Positions 46,953-60,282 of a DNA stretch of 64,000 nt are shown piece after piece. The notes under the pieces were generated by a model. The model did no database searches. It saw only the letters and a list, made by a program, of their open reading frames with translations, and had not been told where the DNA came from. Positions within the stretch are counted from its first letter, which is position 1; each line of letters opens with the position of its first letter. A program made the position numbers and the translations under genes. The DNA comes from Chrysomallon squamiferum (lineage: Eukaryota > Mollusca > Gastropoda > Neomphalida > Peltospiridae), in contig CM022672.1 of NCBI GenBank assembly GCA_012295275.1, positions 25,978,430-26,042,429 of the forward strand, read 5' to 3'.

Positions 46953-47587
46953 AAGGTTTAGAGAGGTATATGTTTTAAACAGTATTTTGTAGGTGGTTGT
47001 TTTTTAGAATTGGTTTCCATTATATGAACGGTGATATACTAAATTGTTTTAAATTTTAAGTAATAAAATTTCCATTTCGTGGGGCATTTCTTTATTTATC
47101 TATTGTATTTGTTAATTCACTGTAATTTCTCTTGACATATTTTCTTTCTGAGGTTTATGTCTTCATAATTCTGTGCATTACTGTCCTTTTTTTTTTTTTT
47201 TTTTTAATAAATTCTAAAATGTTCAGTTCTCAGTTCTAAATTAATTGATACTTCAGCAGAACTTGAAAAAATCAAAATTGTCGTCTTGGCATCTGAACTG
47301 ACGAAATCAGTGGTGGTATGATGGTGACTGATAATGTATAGCTATAAGGATTGACAACTACTATTTTGTCAACATCCTCCAAAAGCTTTCTGTAACATGT
47401 ATTCTCTTCATTAGGCTTAATATTCACAGAATAAACTTTAACGTAAAAATAACGGTTCTGTCTCCAAAATGTGGTGCGCAATATAATTATTTTTCTGTTA
47501 CTTGTAGAAACTGCTACTGTCGGAATAACTTTATCTTAGATAGTTGTTTACAAGAAGAACTCAATAAAAAAAAAAAAAAAAATAAAA

Positions 47588-47635
<48 letters not shown>

Positions 47636-47837
47636 CAAACACAGACAAAACATATGAAAATAAATATTATTGTCAAACGATCAGACCAATTATTTATCAT
47701 ATTTATCAGGTTTTAAAAATGGTTAATTTATTCTTAATAATAAAGATATAGATGAATTTGTCATTGAAATAAATAAAAAATAAATAAATAAAATAAAATA
47801 AAATAAAAAAAAAATTGATAATATAAAATGTAAAACA

Positions 47838-47840
<3 letters not shown>

Positions 47841-47894
<54 letters not shown>

Positions 47895-47905
47895 TTATCA
47901 ATTTA

Positions 47906-47973
<68 letters not shown>
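47841..47973. repeat. (TA)n(GA)n...(TA)n compound array
   Basis: A TA run, then about 15 GA units, then a spacer and a second TA run of about 60 bases. It lies directly upstream of the AP-3 mu promoter region. Confidence 0.95.
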
Positions 47974-47978
<5 letters not shown>

Positions 47979-48014
47979 CATATATTCGGTGTATTTACAA
48001 AGGAAGTAATGCTC

Positions 48015-48144
48015 AATGGAATGTGCGCATGCGTGACGCCATATTAGACCGGATTGGCTAATCGGCGGATGCTGTTTATGTAGTTTTGTCCAGTTTTCTC
48101 TGTATTGTTTACAGTTTGTGCTCGTGAGATATATTTTATTAAAG
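48015..48144 (+). promoter_or_regulatory. Putative AP-3 mu promoter with NRF-1-like and CCAAT sites
   Basis: Within 130 bases before the start codon lie TGCGCATGCGT at 48024-48034, close to the NRF-1 consensus, a CCAT core (GACGCCATATT) and an inverted CCAAT box (GGATTGGCTA, ATTGG at 48053-48057). No TATA box is evident. This fits a housekeeping-type promoter. Site identity is by pattern only. Confidence 0.5.
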
Positions 48145-51100
48145 ATGATTCACAGCTTGTTTATTATTAATAACACAGGGTAAGAATATATTTTATTGTT
48201 AAATTATTAAAATACTTCATTTAATCGGTTGCAGAAACAGAATTCTTTCAACATCCTGCTGTCTGCTAATTTGACGTGGATCATATGTTCTTTTATCATT
48301 TAATATTGATGTATGATCGAATTTAGTTTACAGTACCTTAATACTAATAATTCTATGTCAGTCGAGGATTCCATTAGGCATAAAATTTAATCCATTCTAA
48401 ATTGCTGTACTCATAATTCCTCAAAATTCCTTTTAACCGATCTAAGAATAATTGTAACAATTTTTGATTGCCGGCCGTCCCTCCTCCCAACAGTTACCCA
48501 CACATCAAAATGTATAATTTTGCTATCTTCAGCGGCTTTTCCTTTTTATCGTTAAGATGAATGTTGTTATTCATTTCAACATAACAAACAACTTTTATTT
48601 CAAACCCCCAAAAATATATTTTGTTAGAAGTGAAAGTATGAAATAGTTCATAAACTGGCATTTTGAAGTAATGATTATGATATTAAAAAAATAAATAAAT
48701 AAAATGTTTCCACTCTAAAAGTCAATGTATTGAGAAGTTTATTCACTGAGGTGTATATCAAGATATATCTTATGTACAGTATTTCCCAACAACAGACTGT
48801 CATTGTGATAGTAATGTATTCCAAATAAATTTATATCCTGTCTGAGTGTCTCATAAAACATTTAAAGAATGATTTCATGATTATGTGAACAGTTTTGACA
48901 AGAATCAGTATTAAGTGTAATTTTGCTGCATTTATTTATTTTTTTTTTATTAAATAAAGTTAGTTTAAATATTTACTTTAAGATTTTTTTATAAGTGTCA
49001 TTGATGTTATCATTTATTTTTTACTCTGTATCAAGATTTGCATTTTATTATTAATAACAATAATAATAATAAAAATATAATATATATAATTAACTCATCT
49101 TTTACTTGTAGGGATGTTTTTATGGAAAAGCACTGGAAAAGTGTGGTCCATAAATCCATATGTGATTATTTTTTTGAAACTCAAAGCAAGGTTTGTTTTC
49201 TACATTGATTGCTTTTTACTTGAACATATTGTTACAATGCTAATAATTATGTTTTACTAATAAAAGTATACATTTTATCCAGGGGTAATTATTGCCTGCT
49301 TTAATGGGGTTTTTTCATTTCATTCATTAAACATATACAGATATACTACTGATCATTTTTTAAACATATATTACTGTAGACATGTAACAATACCAGACTA
49401 AATATAAACAATACAAATGGTATTAGAAAATCCCAAAATTCATATCCATAAAATAATAATGAATTTTTTTTTTCTCCTCAATATGTAAAATATATTTTTC
49501 AGTTTTCTTCATTCGAAGATGTGCCTCCAGTGATATCAACTCCTCATCATTATCTCATCAATATTTACAGAAACAACATGTACTTTGTAGCTGTTGTTAC
49601 TACAGAAGGTGAATTTATGATTAGTTAATAAAAACAAATAACTTTGATTCCTCTCTCATCAGTATTTGTTACTGTTGTTCCCACTTCAGACCAAAACAGC
49701 TAAACAAGAAAACAGGAATATTGGATCTGTTCTCCTTATCTTGCTGTCTGGGCTTTTTCTTGGTTTATTACAAGATGTCATAAATATCTTCCTTTGTTGG
49801 ACAGCATATATCAAAAGATCCCCAAAAGAGTAACTTGTGATATGGTTGCACCATGTTTTTCCTTTAGTATTAATATATAAAAAGTTTACATATATTGCGC
49901 ATTAAAAACAAATGCTTTAAATATTTTAAATTTGTAGATTATAAGATTATTACAATTTTGCTGAGCTTAATTTCATTGGGTTTATATTTACCTCAACCAC
50001 ATTATAATGGGATTATAAAATACTGATGAATCTGTTACGTGGTTAAATTTCTTTTCTTTTTTTTCATTAACCTATTAATAACATGATTTATATATCAGTA
50101 GTTTCCAGCATTTCATTATTTATCTTTAATTAATTATTAATTTATATTTATATCTTTATATTTATTTTAATAGTTTTAAGTAAAACCAGAGACAGATTAA
50201 GATAGAATGAATTTTTATAATTAAAATTTATACTATTATTATACCTATATTGTTTAATGTGAACTAAAACAAAAGCAGCTAACAAATATGTATGATTTCA
50301 CTGTAAGTATAAAAATCAATGTATTTTTCAGTTCCTCCACTGTTTGTGATTGAGTTCTTACACAGAATATGTGACACATTTGAAGACTATTTCACTGAAT
50401 GTACTGAATCACAACTCAAAGAACATTATGTCATTGTGTATGAGGTACAATATTCTTTTCAAATATTTTATCATTGTTTATAATATAGTTTTTTGAAACC
50501 ATGCTAGATACATATTCTTAATTATTTATTTACAAAAATGTTAAATTTATATAATTTGTTATTCTGTTTTGCAGCTGTTAGATGAAATGCTAGACAATGG
50601 TTTCCCACTAGCAGTTGAATCTAACGTGTTGAAAGAGTTGATTAAACCACCTACATTCCTTAGAACAATCACAGACACTGTCATGGGGAAATCAACTAGG
50701 TAAAGTTACTGTTATTAGACTTTTAGTGCAAGCTGTTGTTATATGTCAGTCATATGATTGTAAAGTAAAAAGTATTTGAGACCAGATAACATAACGTTTG
50801 TTAGATTTCTGTGTTAATCATTATTATTTTCTCAATGAAAATATATGAGAGAGAAGAATAAATGATAGCAGACAACCATGTTTTAAAAATAATATATCTG
50901 GAGATAACATAGATTCTTATTTCAGTAAAAAAAACCGACTGTGAATAAACTCTATTTTTCAGTGTTAGTGGCACGCTTCCTACTGGACAGTTATCTAATG
51001 TACCATGGCGAAGGACTGGAGTCAAGTATACAAATAATGAAGCCTATTTTGATGTGATTGAAGAAATAGATGCAATTATTGACAAATCTGGGACAACAGT

Positions 51101-54100
51101 TATTTGTGAAATTCAAGGTTATGTAAGTTACAATTTACTTAATTTTATTAAGTGTGTCTTTTTATTTCATTGATTTTAATGAATGTTTTTTAACTTTGGT
51201 TTGTTTACAAGGGCAACCAACTATTTTTTAATGTACATTTTGTATTATTTTTATTTGTTTATTTATATACAGACAGATGAGCATCTTGGCAGAAGCAGGT
51301 TGTTATAGTATCTTACATATGGTTAAAGTTTCTATGAACTGTTAATATTACTGTAAAAAAGAATATTTCTAGATTAAGAAAACCCAACAGAACACTTTAT
51401 TAGTTTATATAAAATGTATTTTTCAAGGTGGATTGTCTTATTAAACTGAGTGGCATGCCTGACCTGACACTGTCATTTATCAACCCTCGACTGTTAGATG
51501 ACTGCAGCTTCCATCCCTGTGTCAGATTCAAACGCTGGGAGGTATTCACATTTTGTGTCTTTAGACTCTTTTATATTCAGTGATAAAGAAAAATTGCGAT
51601 AATTTACAAAAATGTAGTTAGCTAAATGAAGTAATGTACCACCTAGATTTGATTTTATCAATTAATGTTATTACTGTTTACAACATAATTATTCTCTTCT
51701 ATTTAAAGAAAATACATTTATTATTTTGTCATTTCTTAATTAATTTAATAACTTTAATTTAATTACTACTAAATGATTTCAGAATGAACGTATACTCTCA
51801 TTTGTACCCCCTGATGGACATTTTCGTTTGATGTCTTATCACATAGGAACTCAAAAGTAAGTATTGAGAAGAGAGATAACTGTTAATTTATTTTTTGGCT
51901 TACTCGGTTACTGGTAAAACTATTTCATTCCATAAGTATTTCAGTAATATTTATGTTTTCATTCTATCTACTCCCAATCCATCCAGTGTCACATGTCAGT
52001 TATCAAAATCTGTTATATATTTTCTTGTCTGTGGAAAGGGACTTATGAAAGATGTCTTGATCTTACTGAAAAAACAGAAGCACTTAGTGTGGTAGTAGAA
52101 GATTTCTTCTTTTTGATTTAGACAATATCATTCTTAACCATATTTATTACCCAAATAAAAATGTTAGAGTGGGTCATTAAGCAAAACATTTCTTCTGTCC
52201 TATTATTTCCTCATTTTCTTTCTGTTTTAAATTTGTATGATAAAGAGATAATTAAGTTTATGGAGAAGTAGTGTTAAACTGTATTGTATTTAAGAAACTC
52301 AATTTTCTGTTCAAAAAACATTGAAACAAACAAGACAATTATTGAAGGAGAAATTGTTTTTAAGTAATTCAGTACCATAATTGCCTGGTAATTGTTTTTC
52401 CCTTTCCAGCATGGTTGCCATTCCTGTCTATCTTAGACATAACATTTCATTCAGAGAAGGTAGTTCTGGAAGATTTGACGTGACTATAGGACCAAAACAG
52501 ACAATGGGAAAAACTGTGCGTAATTTCTAATCCATGATATATTCTGTGTAGCCATTCTAAATTTTGAATTAATTTATATAGAGATATTAGTAATCTATAA
52601 AATTCAAACCATTTTGAGTTCAGTAGAAGAAGACCAATATTGGTCAGTTGTTTATTATTTTATTTCTAGAAAAAGATATTTCATAAACTGCTGTTTCATA
52701 TTACATGTACAAGTTGTTTGTTTAAGTTTTTTTAATGTAATGAATTATTTTAAACTGAAGAAAAGAACAGCAAATATGTCGTTCTTTCTGTTGTAGGTTG
52801 AAAATGTTGTTGTTGAAGTTCCATTTCCAAAGTCTGTGTTAAATGTAACACTGACACCAAATCAAGGAAAATATTCATTTGATCCTGTCACAAAACTCAT
52901 GTCCTGGGATGTTGGCAAGATTGATCCCACTAAACTTCCAAATATCAAAGGAAATGTAAATATAATTCTATAATATAGAAAATTAAAAGTTACAGTTACA
53001 AGTAATATGCAGTATTTGTTTAATCTGTGCATTCCACTATGCAGTAGAAATTAGTCTTTTGACACTTCTAGTTAATGGACACTTTACTATAATAAATAAC
53101 AACACTATTTATAGATGTTTATTATAGAATGGAGGAGAAGAAAGACCATTTTTTGGTGAAACATTGTTATTTATCAAAATAAAGAATTGCAAAGCTCTGC
53201 ACTGAGGTGTTGTAAACATTCAGTCGTGTATTTTTAGTTATTTCTGTCCAAACTGTCCATCTGTTATCATAGCATGCTAAGTAGTTATCAGTTACCATAA
53301 ATATAACAGTCTTTAACAATACATACTTGTTGTAGACTACATATTTCATTCATATGCATTTATACTGCATCTTTTTCAAATACTGAAAATTGTTAAATTT
53401 TTTCAGATCATATTACAAACAGGAGCGCCTATTCCAGAATCTAATCCTGTTTGTACAGTAAGTATTACATATTTAATGTTTATTATTCATTTTTTTGTTT
53501 TTGTATCATTAAATATTTCTTTTTGTATTCTTATCTTGCTTCTTTATCAAGCACTTGGTTCTCTTATAACAATTATTATAAATAACTACATATATGTTAA
53601 AAAATGTACTGTATTTCAGTACATTAGTGATTTAAAACTTTCTTCATTGTCTTCTCTCTTATTTTTTTGGTTTAGTAAGTTTCATTGAAAATGTTTGTTT
53701 TATTTGGGTTTTTTTTAAATATTTGAAAAGGTCTGTGGTAAATTTTCAGTTTTTCCATGTTTTTACAGGTAATGTTCACAATAAGTCAGTTAGCTGTCTC
53801 TGGGTTGAAGGTCAATCGTCTTGACATGTATGGAGAAGTAAGTCTTTTCAGTATACATTCCTTGTCAAAATATTTCCCTTAAATAGGTTTATACTCTGTT
53901 TTATTTATTAACATTGTTTCTCTGTCTTCTAGAAATGTCTGTGTTTGTAATATCAGATTAATAAACTGAAAACAGTTAAATATCATAGTTACAAGAATAA
54001 AAACTTACAATGTACTTCCGAAATTTCATTAGATATAGAAAAGAGAAATTTCAGTCATTCTTTTTTCATCCTGTTTTGTTTTAGAATTTAGTCAGATTTG

Positions 54101-56813
54101 AAATTTATTTAAATATTTCAGTTAAATATTGTAGATTTTAATAGGTGTAGAAGCTTTTAATTATTATTATTATTTTTTATTTTATTTTTTTTTTTTTGGT
54201 CCAATTGGGCCATTGTAAATTAAATGGTAAATGTTCATCTTAAATTAATTTAATACATTGTGATTTTTAGCAAAATGCTGTTCAGTTTTTGTTTTTATAT
54301 TTCCATGATATTAAAAGTATTTCAACTTAAGTATTGTGTGTGTATAAATGAGCAAAAAATGCAGTTTTCTTTTCAAAAATAAAAGGAATTATCCATTATC
54401 GAACAAAATTTTAAGATTAACTTTGTGATGGCATTATTCGTAAATGTTTTTACTAATATTATTTAATTAATGATGTATCATTAAAAAAAAACTGTTTTGC
54501 TGAATTATATGAACTGACTAATGATTTTTATTACCTATTTACTGATCATTGTAAGCTGGAGCAAAACAACAACAACAACAACAACAAGAATGTCATACTT
54601 TTAATATAGACTTTATCTAGAATAATAGAAAATTAATTTTTAAAAAATAATACCCAATTTGTTTTGCTTTAAACAGAATAGTGACAAAGTGAGTAACTAT
54701 TTTAAAAGTGTTTTGTGAAGACTTGTTTTTCTAGATTTGTTTACTAACATTGTCAGTGTTACTAAGGAAAGCTGTATTAATAGGCCATGCATTGGTGTAC
54801 TGTGTATTTCTCCTTTTCACTCACTGTCAGATTTAGAGGTGTTGGTTTTGCATTGAACTGTTGTTTAGAATAGCTGTCGCAATACACAGGACACAACTGG
54901 AACTGTCAAAGTGTTAAAACAGTTTGTCTTCACAGAAAATGTTTCATTTGAACTTTGAATTTCAATCACATTATGTCAGTATTTTATTTAACAGTTTTTT
55001 AATATTTTTAATCGTTTTTTATTTGTTTTTATTTTTTTTTTTTTTTAATCTTCTAAGATATTTTGTGCATTGGTCTTTTTTTTCCCTTTAATTCGTTTTT
55101 AACAATATATTTTTATCGGTATATTTTAACAGAAGTTAGATTAATAAAATGTACAATGACAAATAACAATGACAAATAACACTTCATTTCACTGATCATA
55201 GGTTTCCTTCATTTTAATCATAAATGTTTGCATGCAACAGTTACAGGTACTGGAGTAAAAAAAATTCAAATTCAAACAATATACAATGGATTCAATGATC
55301 CATGTTTTCATTATAAAATATATGAAATCCTTACATAAAGAAGGGGTAAATTACTGGAGTCTAAAAGCTTGTAATTATGTAAAGGAAGTTTTTAAAAATT
55401 CTTCGGGCAACAATCTTTATGCATATTATATATTATATTTACGAGACCATTATTTCCAATCAGATGATTGTGTTTTCAGATTGAGGGAAAAAACAATTAA
55501 GAAATAACAAATTTGCTAATAACAGTAACTTTGAGAGATGTTTATTACAGCAGATATTGTGAACTTGGAATTTGCAACTGAATCATAATTTTTTATTTCA
55601 TCTTTTAAAATTTCAGAATTTTTCAAATACAAATTTATTATTATTAATAATTAGCTGTTTGTAGTTTATTGTGGGTTTTTTTTTTTTACCAAAAAATTAA
55701 GAAAAACTTTCTTCAGTTCAAATCAATTAGCTACATTAATTTAAAATAATTTTTTATTTTGAAAGTTATTTTAAAATTTAATAAATTTGATGGATAATGC
55801 ATGCTGCTGTTTGAAAGCATGTATTTATGGGTTGTAATGAAATATTGTTTATTTTATGATAAATGACTTATTTTTCATATACATTTAATGCAGCATGGAC
55901 ATTATGTAGCATGTGGTTTTAGTTTCTTTTTTTTTCTTTTTTTTGTTGAGCAGATGTTTTTGCATAAGCTAATATTTTAACATTGCATAATTTGAAAGTA
56001 CATTTTAAGAATAACTAATTGTTTGAAAGGCATCTGCATCTTGTAATATAAGAATTCATACAATAATTTGTTTTAAATGGATTTTTAAAATCCATTTTGT
56101 TTTAAATCATCATGGTCTTGTTTTAATAATTTATGTGGGCATTTAAACTTTATTATGAAACAATATTGATCTTATTTTTATTTTTAATTTCAGTTACATG
56201 ATTTTCCTTATGTTCTCTTTTGTTTTCAAATAGTGTATTACATAAAGTGCATTAGAATACTTGCATAAAATAATGAAGATTTTGTTTTTCTTAGATGAAA
56301 GAATGAACATCATGTGTTAATAATAAGAAGTTTGTTTTAAAACCTAAACACAATTATGACATTTGTTTTGAAACATGCAGTGTTCCCAAATATTTTGAAA
56401 GATATTATTGTTTCCTTTTGTTTTATTTTTATTTCTATTTCTATTTTTATTTTATTTTTAGCTAAGAATGTTCCAAATTCATGAGTGATCAGTTTGACTC
56501 ATTCCTTGGCTACATACCTAAACCAGAGCAAATGAAAATAACACTGAATTTAACATTTTTGTTTTTGTGAAATTTTATCGGTATCAAATTAATATATTTA
56601 TGACATCAGTTTTTGTTCACAGCTGAACTTAATAATTTGAAATACTCTGTGGAAATATTTCAGATTGTAGTATTTTCCCAAATATAATTAATTCAAAGGA
56701 TTTTTAAATTTCTTTTTATTTATCCAACACTTCTGTTGTATTTTCAGAAATACAAACCTTTCAAAGGTGTGAAGTACATGACTCGAGCTGGCAAGTTTCA
56801 AGTGAGGACGTGA
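48145..56813 (+). CDS. AP3M1: AP-3 complex subunit mu (AP3M), complete, 13 exons
   Basis: Medium subunit of the AP-3 clathrin-adaptor complex, which sorts cargo with tyrosine-based YxxPhi signals from endosomes to lysosomes. Exons: 48145-48179, 49112-49190, 49503-49608, 50332-50444, 50575-50699, 50963-51122, 51428-51541, 51783-51856, 52410-52515, 52797-52955, 53407-53457, 53769-53837, 56748-56813. They sum to 1,257 bp, or 418 residues plus stop, the same as the vertebrate protein. All borders are AG/GT and in frame. Recognisable pieces: MIHSLFIINNTG, PPVISTPHHYLINIYR (longin part), GTLPTGQLSNVPWRRTGVKY, LSGMPDLTLSFINPRLLD, SGRFDVTIGPKQTMGKT, GLKVNRLDMYGE and YKPFKGVKYMTRAGKFQVRT. The ATG agrees with the conserved N-terminus. 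Invertebrates usually have one such gene, so the M1 symbol is by analogy. Confidence 0.96.
53838..56747 (+). other. Last AP-3 mu intron, 2.9 kb
   Basis: By far the longest intron of this gene. It holds AT-rich, low-repeat sequence. A plus-strand open stretch at 55286-55507 (73 codons) has no recognisable domain and no conserved context, so it is not called as a gene. Confidence 0.7.
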
Positions 56814-58450
56814 AACAAAAACATTGATGTGTGAACATAAAAACTGTTTTCTAACACAGATGCAGAAAAATAGTTTTATTTGGAGATAAAGGGAACAGTA
56901 TAGTGCACTGCAAATGAAATAACTGTCATGGACAACAGTTAGACTTTGTGGAGATTATAACTCTACTGAAAGACACCAGAAATATTAAATTTATTATTAT
57001 GATGTTGTTGTTATATCACTGAGAAAATGTATTGTATCATGTGTACATTCTTTTTATCATGATGGTCATGCAAACACTGTTTGCTTCTTTCTAAAGGAAG
57101 TTTAAATTACCGCAAGATGATTATGTTTTCTTCGTGATTAAAACTATAGAATGTGTACGTGTTGTTTCTGTAAATCGTGATTCAATCATAAAAATGTAGG
57201 CTTGAAAATATAAAGAATGAGTCAGTTGTGTAATTGTTCAGTGGAATTATTTATGTTGTTTTGTTTTAAAGATGAAGGTCCATTTTAAAGATTTATTAAA
57301 GTGAAAGAAATCTTTATTCAGAAATAAATATCACATTTGATATTCACTTAACTGATTGTTTTGTTGTATTGTTGATTGTTTTGAGTATTTAGGTTGTTCT
57401 CATGTTTCATTTTAATTCCTGTGGACAAACACACTATATCAATGAGTAATAGTGAAAAATAACTAAATTGTAATCCATGGATTACCTATATGTATAAATT
57501 AAATTTTGTAAATTTTATTGTAGTTTAAAAATTAGGGTAACTGAACCCTTTCATTATTGTAATTTTTGAAATACATTTTAATTTCAGAAACATATGGAAG
57601 ACAAATTTGTAATTGTATTTTAAATATATATATATATATATATATACATGTATAAGTGTTTATTTTTTGCAGAGTTTTGTTATTAATATATTTATTTTTT
57701 ATTATTACTATAATATTTACTTATTTTTATTAATATACCATTGAAATCCTACTGCTTCAATATATACATTTATTGTTAAATAAAAATGGGTTTCTGTAAT
57801 TGACAATGGGTATTACTCAAACTTTATAAAGAAATTCAGATGTATATTAATGACATGATTTGTTATATTTGTTTGTTGTTATATATTTTAAATAATTATG
57901 TTATTGTCAGGAAAAATTAAACAATGGAATATATCAACACAGTTGTTGGATTTCTTTTCCTTTTTTTTAGCTATTATATATATATAAAAACTTTATTCTT
58001 TGTATTTTTTAACATGTGATCCAAAATATACAGGGAATCTGTTATAACAGTCTCTTTGTCATTCGTGCAAGTAATGTAGTTCTGGAAATAAAACTCGGAA
58101 TAATAGAAGAATAAAAAAAAATAATTGTAATTTAAACACAAACCCAAAGGAGAATTAAACTTTATATGTTTATTACTCTTTCTGTAAACATATGTACAAA
58201 TTTTATCGATAACGGTGATAAATGACATCACTATGAAAATCCAAAAAGTGTTTTCAATGAAATGTTAACGACAAATGAATGTTTTCAATCACTTTTGCCT
58301 TTCCAAGTGATATGTTTAAGGAGATTAAACACATAACAGTATTATGGATTAATGCTTACTAAGATCCAAATTACAAAATTAGAACAAACATTCTACTCCT
58401 GTTTTTAAGGTAATGAATTTATTTTTTTCTGGAACAGAAGATAAATTCTC
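56814..58450. other. AP-3 mu 3' UTR and convergent gene boundary
   Basis: AATAAA hexamers occur near 57322 (AGAAATAAATATC) and further on, fitting the AP-3 mu 3' end. The whirlin-type gene on the minus strand runs toward this point. No other gene was seen. Confidence 0.5.
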
Positions 58451-58589
58451 AATTCTAGAAAAACAATAGTGTTTTTCCAATACTTAACATTTATTTGATG
58501 TATTTATTTCATATTAACAACAAAAAGACATTCACTCCTAATTTTTCATGATTCCTTTACAAATGAATGCATGGTCCACAAACACTATT

Positions 58590-59330
58590 GCACTGAACTG
58601 TTCATGAGTCATATTCAGATAATGAATGCAAAGGCAATAACTCACAGTTTTTCAGGAAAATGTAAACTTGTCTCACTGATCCTTTATGGCATCTGTTCAG
58701 GATATGCAAAACTCACATTTGTACATAAATAATTCGTATTCAGGATTTAAAAACAGCCATGAAAGTTCATATTTATGAAAATACTGATTTACGTTTGGAA
58801 TTTAAAGAATATGCATTCAGGATATGTAATGAATGTCACAATGAGAATGAAAGTTTATATTCAGATATGTAATGAATGTCATGTTAAGAATATATGCAAG
58901 TTCATATTCAGAATATGTAATGATCATTCACATTACATATAATGAGAATTGATATTCAGGATAGGCCCCTATGTAATGATCATTCACATTAAAAAGGATG
59001 TATAATGCGAGTTTACATTCAGGATATGTAATGATAATTCACTTTAAGGATATATAATGAGTTCATATGAAGGATGTGTGAATTCGCATTCATAATAAAT
59101 GATGAGATTTCATGTTTAGAATATGTAATGATCACATTCAGGATATATAATGAGAGTTCATTTTCAGGATATGTAATGATCATTCACATTCAGTATATAC
59201 AATGAGAGTAATCATGTTCAGAATAGGCAATAAGTGTTCATATTCGGGGTATGTGAACTCATATTCAGGGTATGTGAACTCACATTCAGGATATGTAATG
59301 ACTTGATATTCAGGATATGTAGACTATGTA
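58590..59330. repeat. Degenerate minisatellite in the whirlin 3' region
   Basis: Units built on ATTCAGGATATGTAATGA and TCATTCACATTC recur many times with variable spacing of about 20-60 bases. The array reaches the stop codon of the minus-strand gene, so it probably forms part of its 3' UTR. Confidence 0.8.
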
Positions 59331-59620
59331 GCAGACAGTTCCTGAATGACTTCAGGCTTGACGAGATCTTTCATAGTTCCTGTGATTGTTACTCCTGTCT
59401 CTGTCACTAACAGCTCCATTTTCGGTAACTGTTTATTTTTGAATGACTCTGCTATCACCTTAGCAACCTGTGTGTGCTCCAAACCCACCACCGTTTGTCC
59501 ATTTACCTCCAGAATAATGTGACCCACTTTCAGTCCCCCTGATTCAAATGCTGAACCTCCTGGCTGTAAAAATATTAAATCATAACATTACTTAACAATT
59601 TATAATTATATCAAATGCAA

Positions 59621-59653
<33 letters not shown>

Positions 59654-60282
59654 AACATACGTTTTTACCAACAATTATTTAAATGTTTTTTGTATACTGA
59701 TAGTAAGAAAAAACTACTACCAGTTCAGTTTATATCAAATACACAGAAAGACTTTTTTACATTTCTTATTTTAAAACAGTAATAAATAAACAATATATTA
59801 ATTTTCAGAGAAAGTAAACTAGTGAGATACCTGTACATTGATGACACGAGGGAGTGGTTGTCGAGTGTTGGCCCCACCCTCGATGGCAAGACCCAGAGTT
59901 GGTTTAGTGCGATAAATGTTAACATACTCCAAAGGAATATCACCATATTTCTCCTTGGCAATACTCTTTTTGTTTCCTTCCTTTAAAAACAATAAAAAAA
60001 AAAATGTTAAAAAATGAAGCAAATGAAACCATATATTAAAAAAAGCTTACAATTCCTGATGAATAAATCATAAATTAAAAATGCAGATTATAAAAATAAA
60101 TAAATCCAGAGGATGGATACTTTCTGAAATGTTATATAAAAGATTATATATATATATATAATATGTAATAATAATAAATTTAAATTATGAATCAAAGCAG
60201 ATGCAGACCTTTTCATTTTGATGGAAGATAATCATTTCCACTTCAGTGTAAACAGAAGGTCGTGGCAGAATTAGTGGTTTCA
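59324..60282 (-). CDS. WHRN: Whirlin-type PDZ scaffold, C-terminal exons (5' partial)
   Basis: Minus-strand exons 60282-60209, 59980-59831 and 59563-59324 join in frame (phase 0 at both inner borders). Together they encode the last PDZ domain: KPTLGLAIEGGANTRQPLPR, VINVQPGGSAFESGGLKVGH, then IILEVNGQTVVGLEHTQ and a short tail ending VIQELSAT before TAG. The GGANTRQPLP signature is typical of whirlin PDZ3. Whirlin organises actin-based stereocilia and photoreceptor complexes in vertebrates. The loop GLAI is a GLGF-type carboxylate-binding loop. The remaining N-terminal exons must lie beyond 64000. The 5' border of the first listed exon is tentative (acceptor TTTGTCAG). Confidence 0.85.

Larger units (their letters stand above)
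45029..48000 (+). other. Receptor 3' UTR and spacer to AP-3 mu
   Basis: Probable 3' UTR with AATAAA hexamers near 46058-46090 just before a poly-T run. Beyond lie T-rich tracts (46785-46950), an AAT array (47590-47632) and a TA-GA-TA array (47841-47972). No gene was seen in 46100-48000. Confidence 0.55.

Noticed and set aside
55286-55507. 73-codon plus-strand open frame in the last AP-3 mu intron
   Set aside because: It has no recognisable domain, lies inside an intron and is no longer than expected by chance in such sequence.
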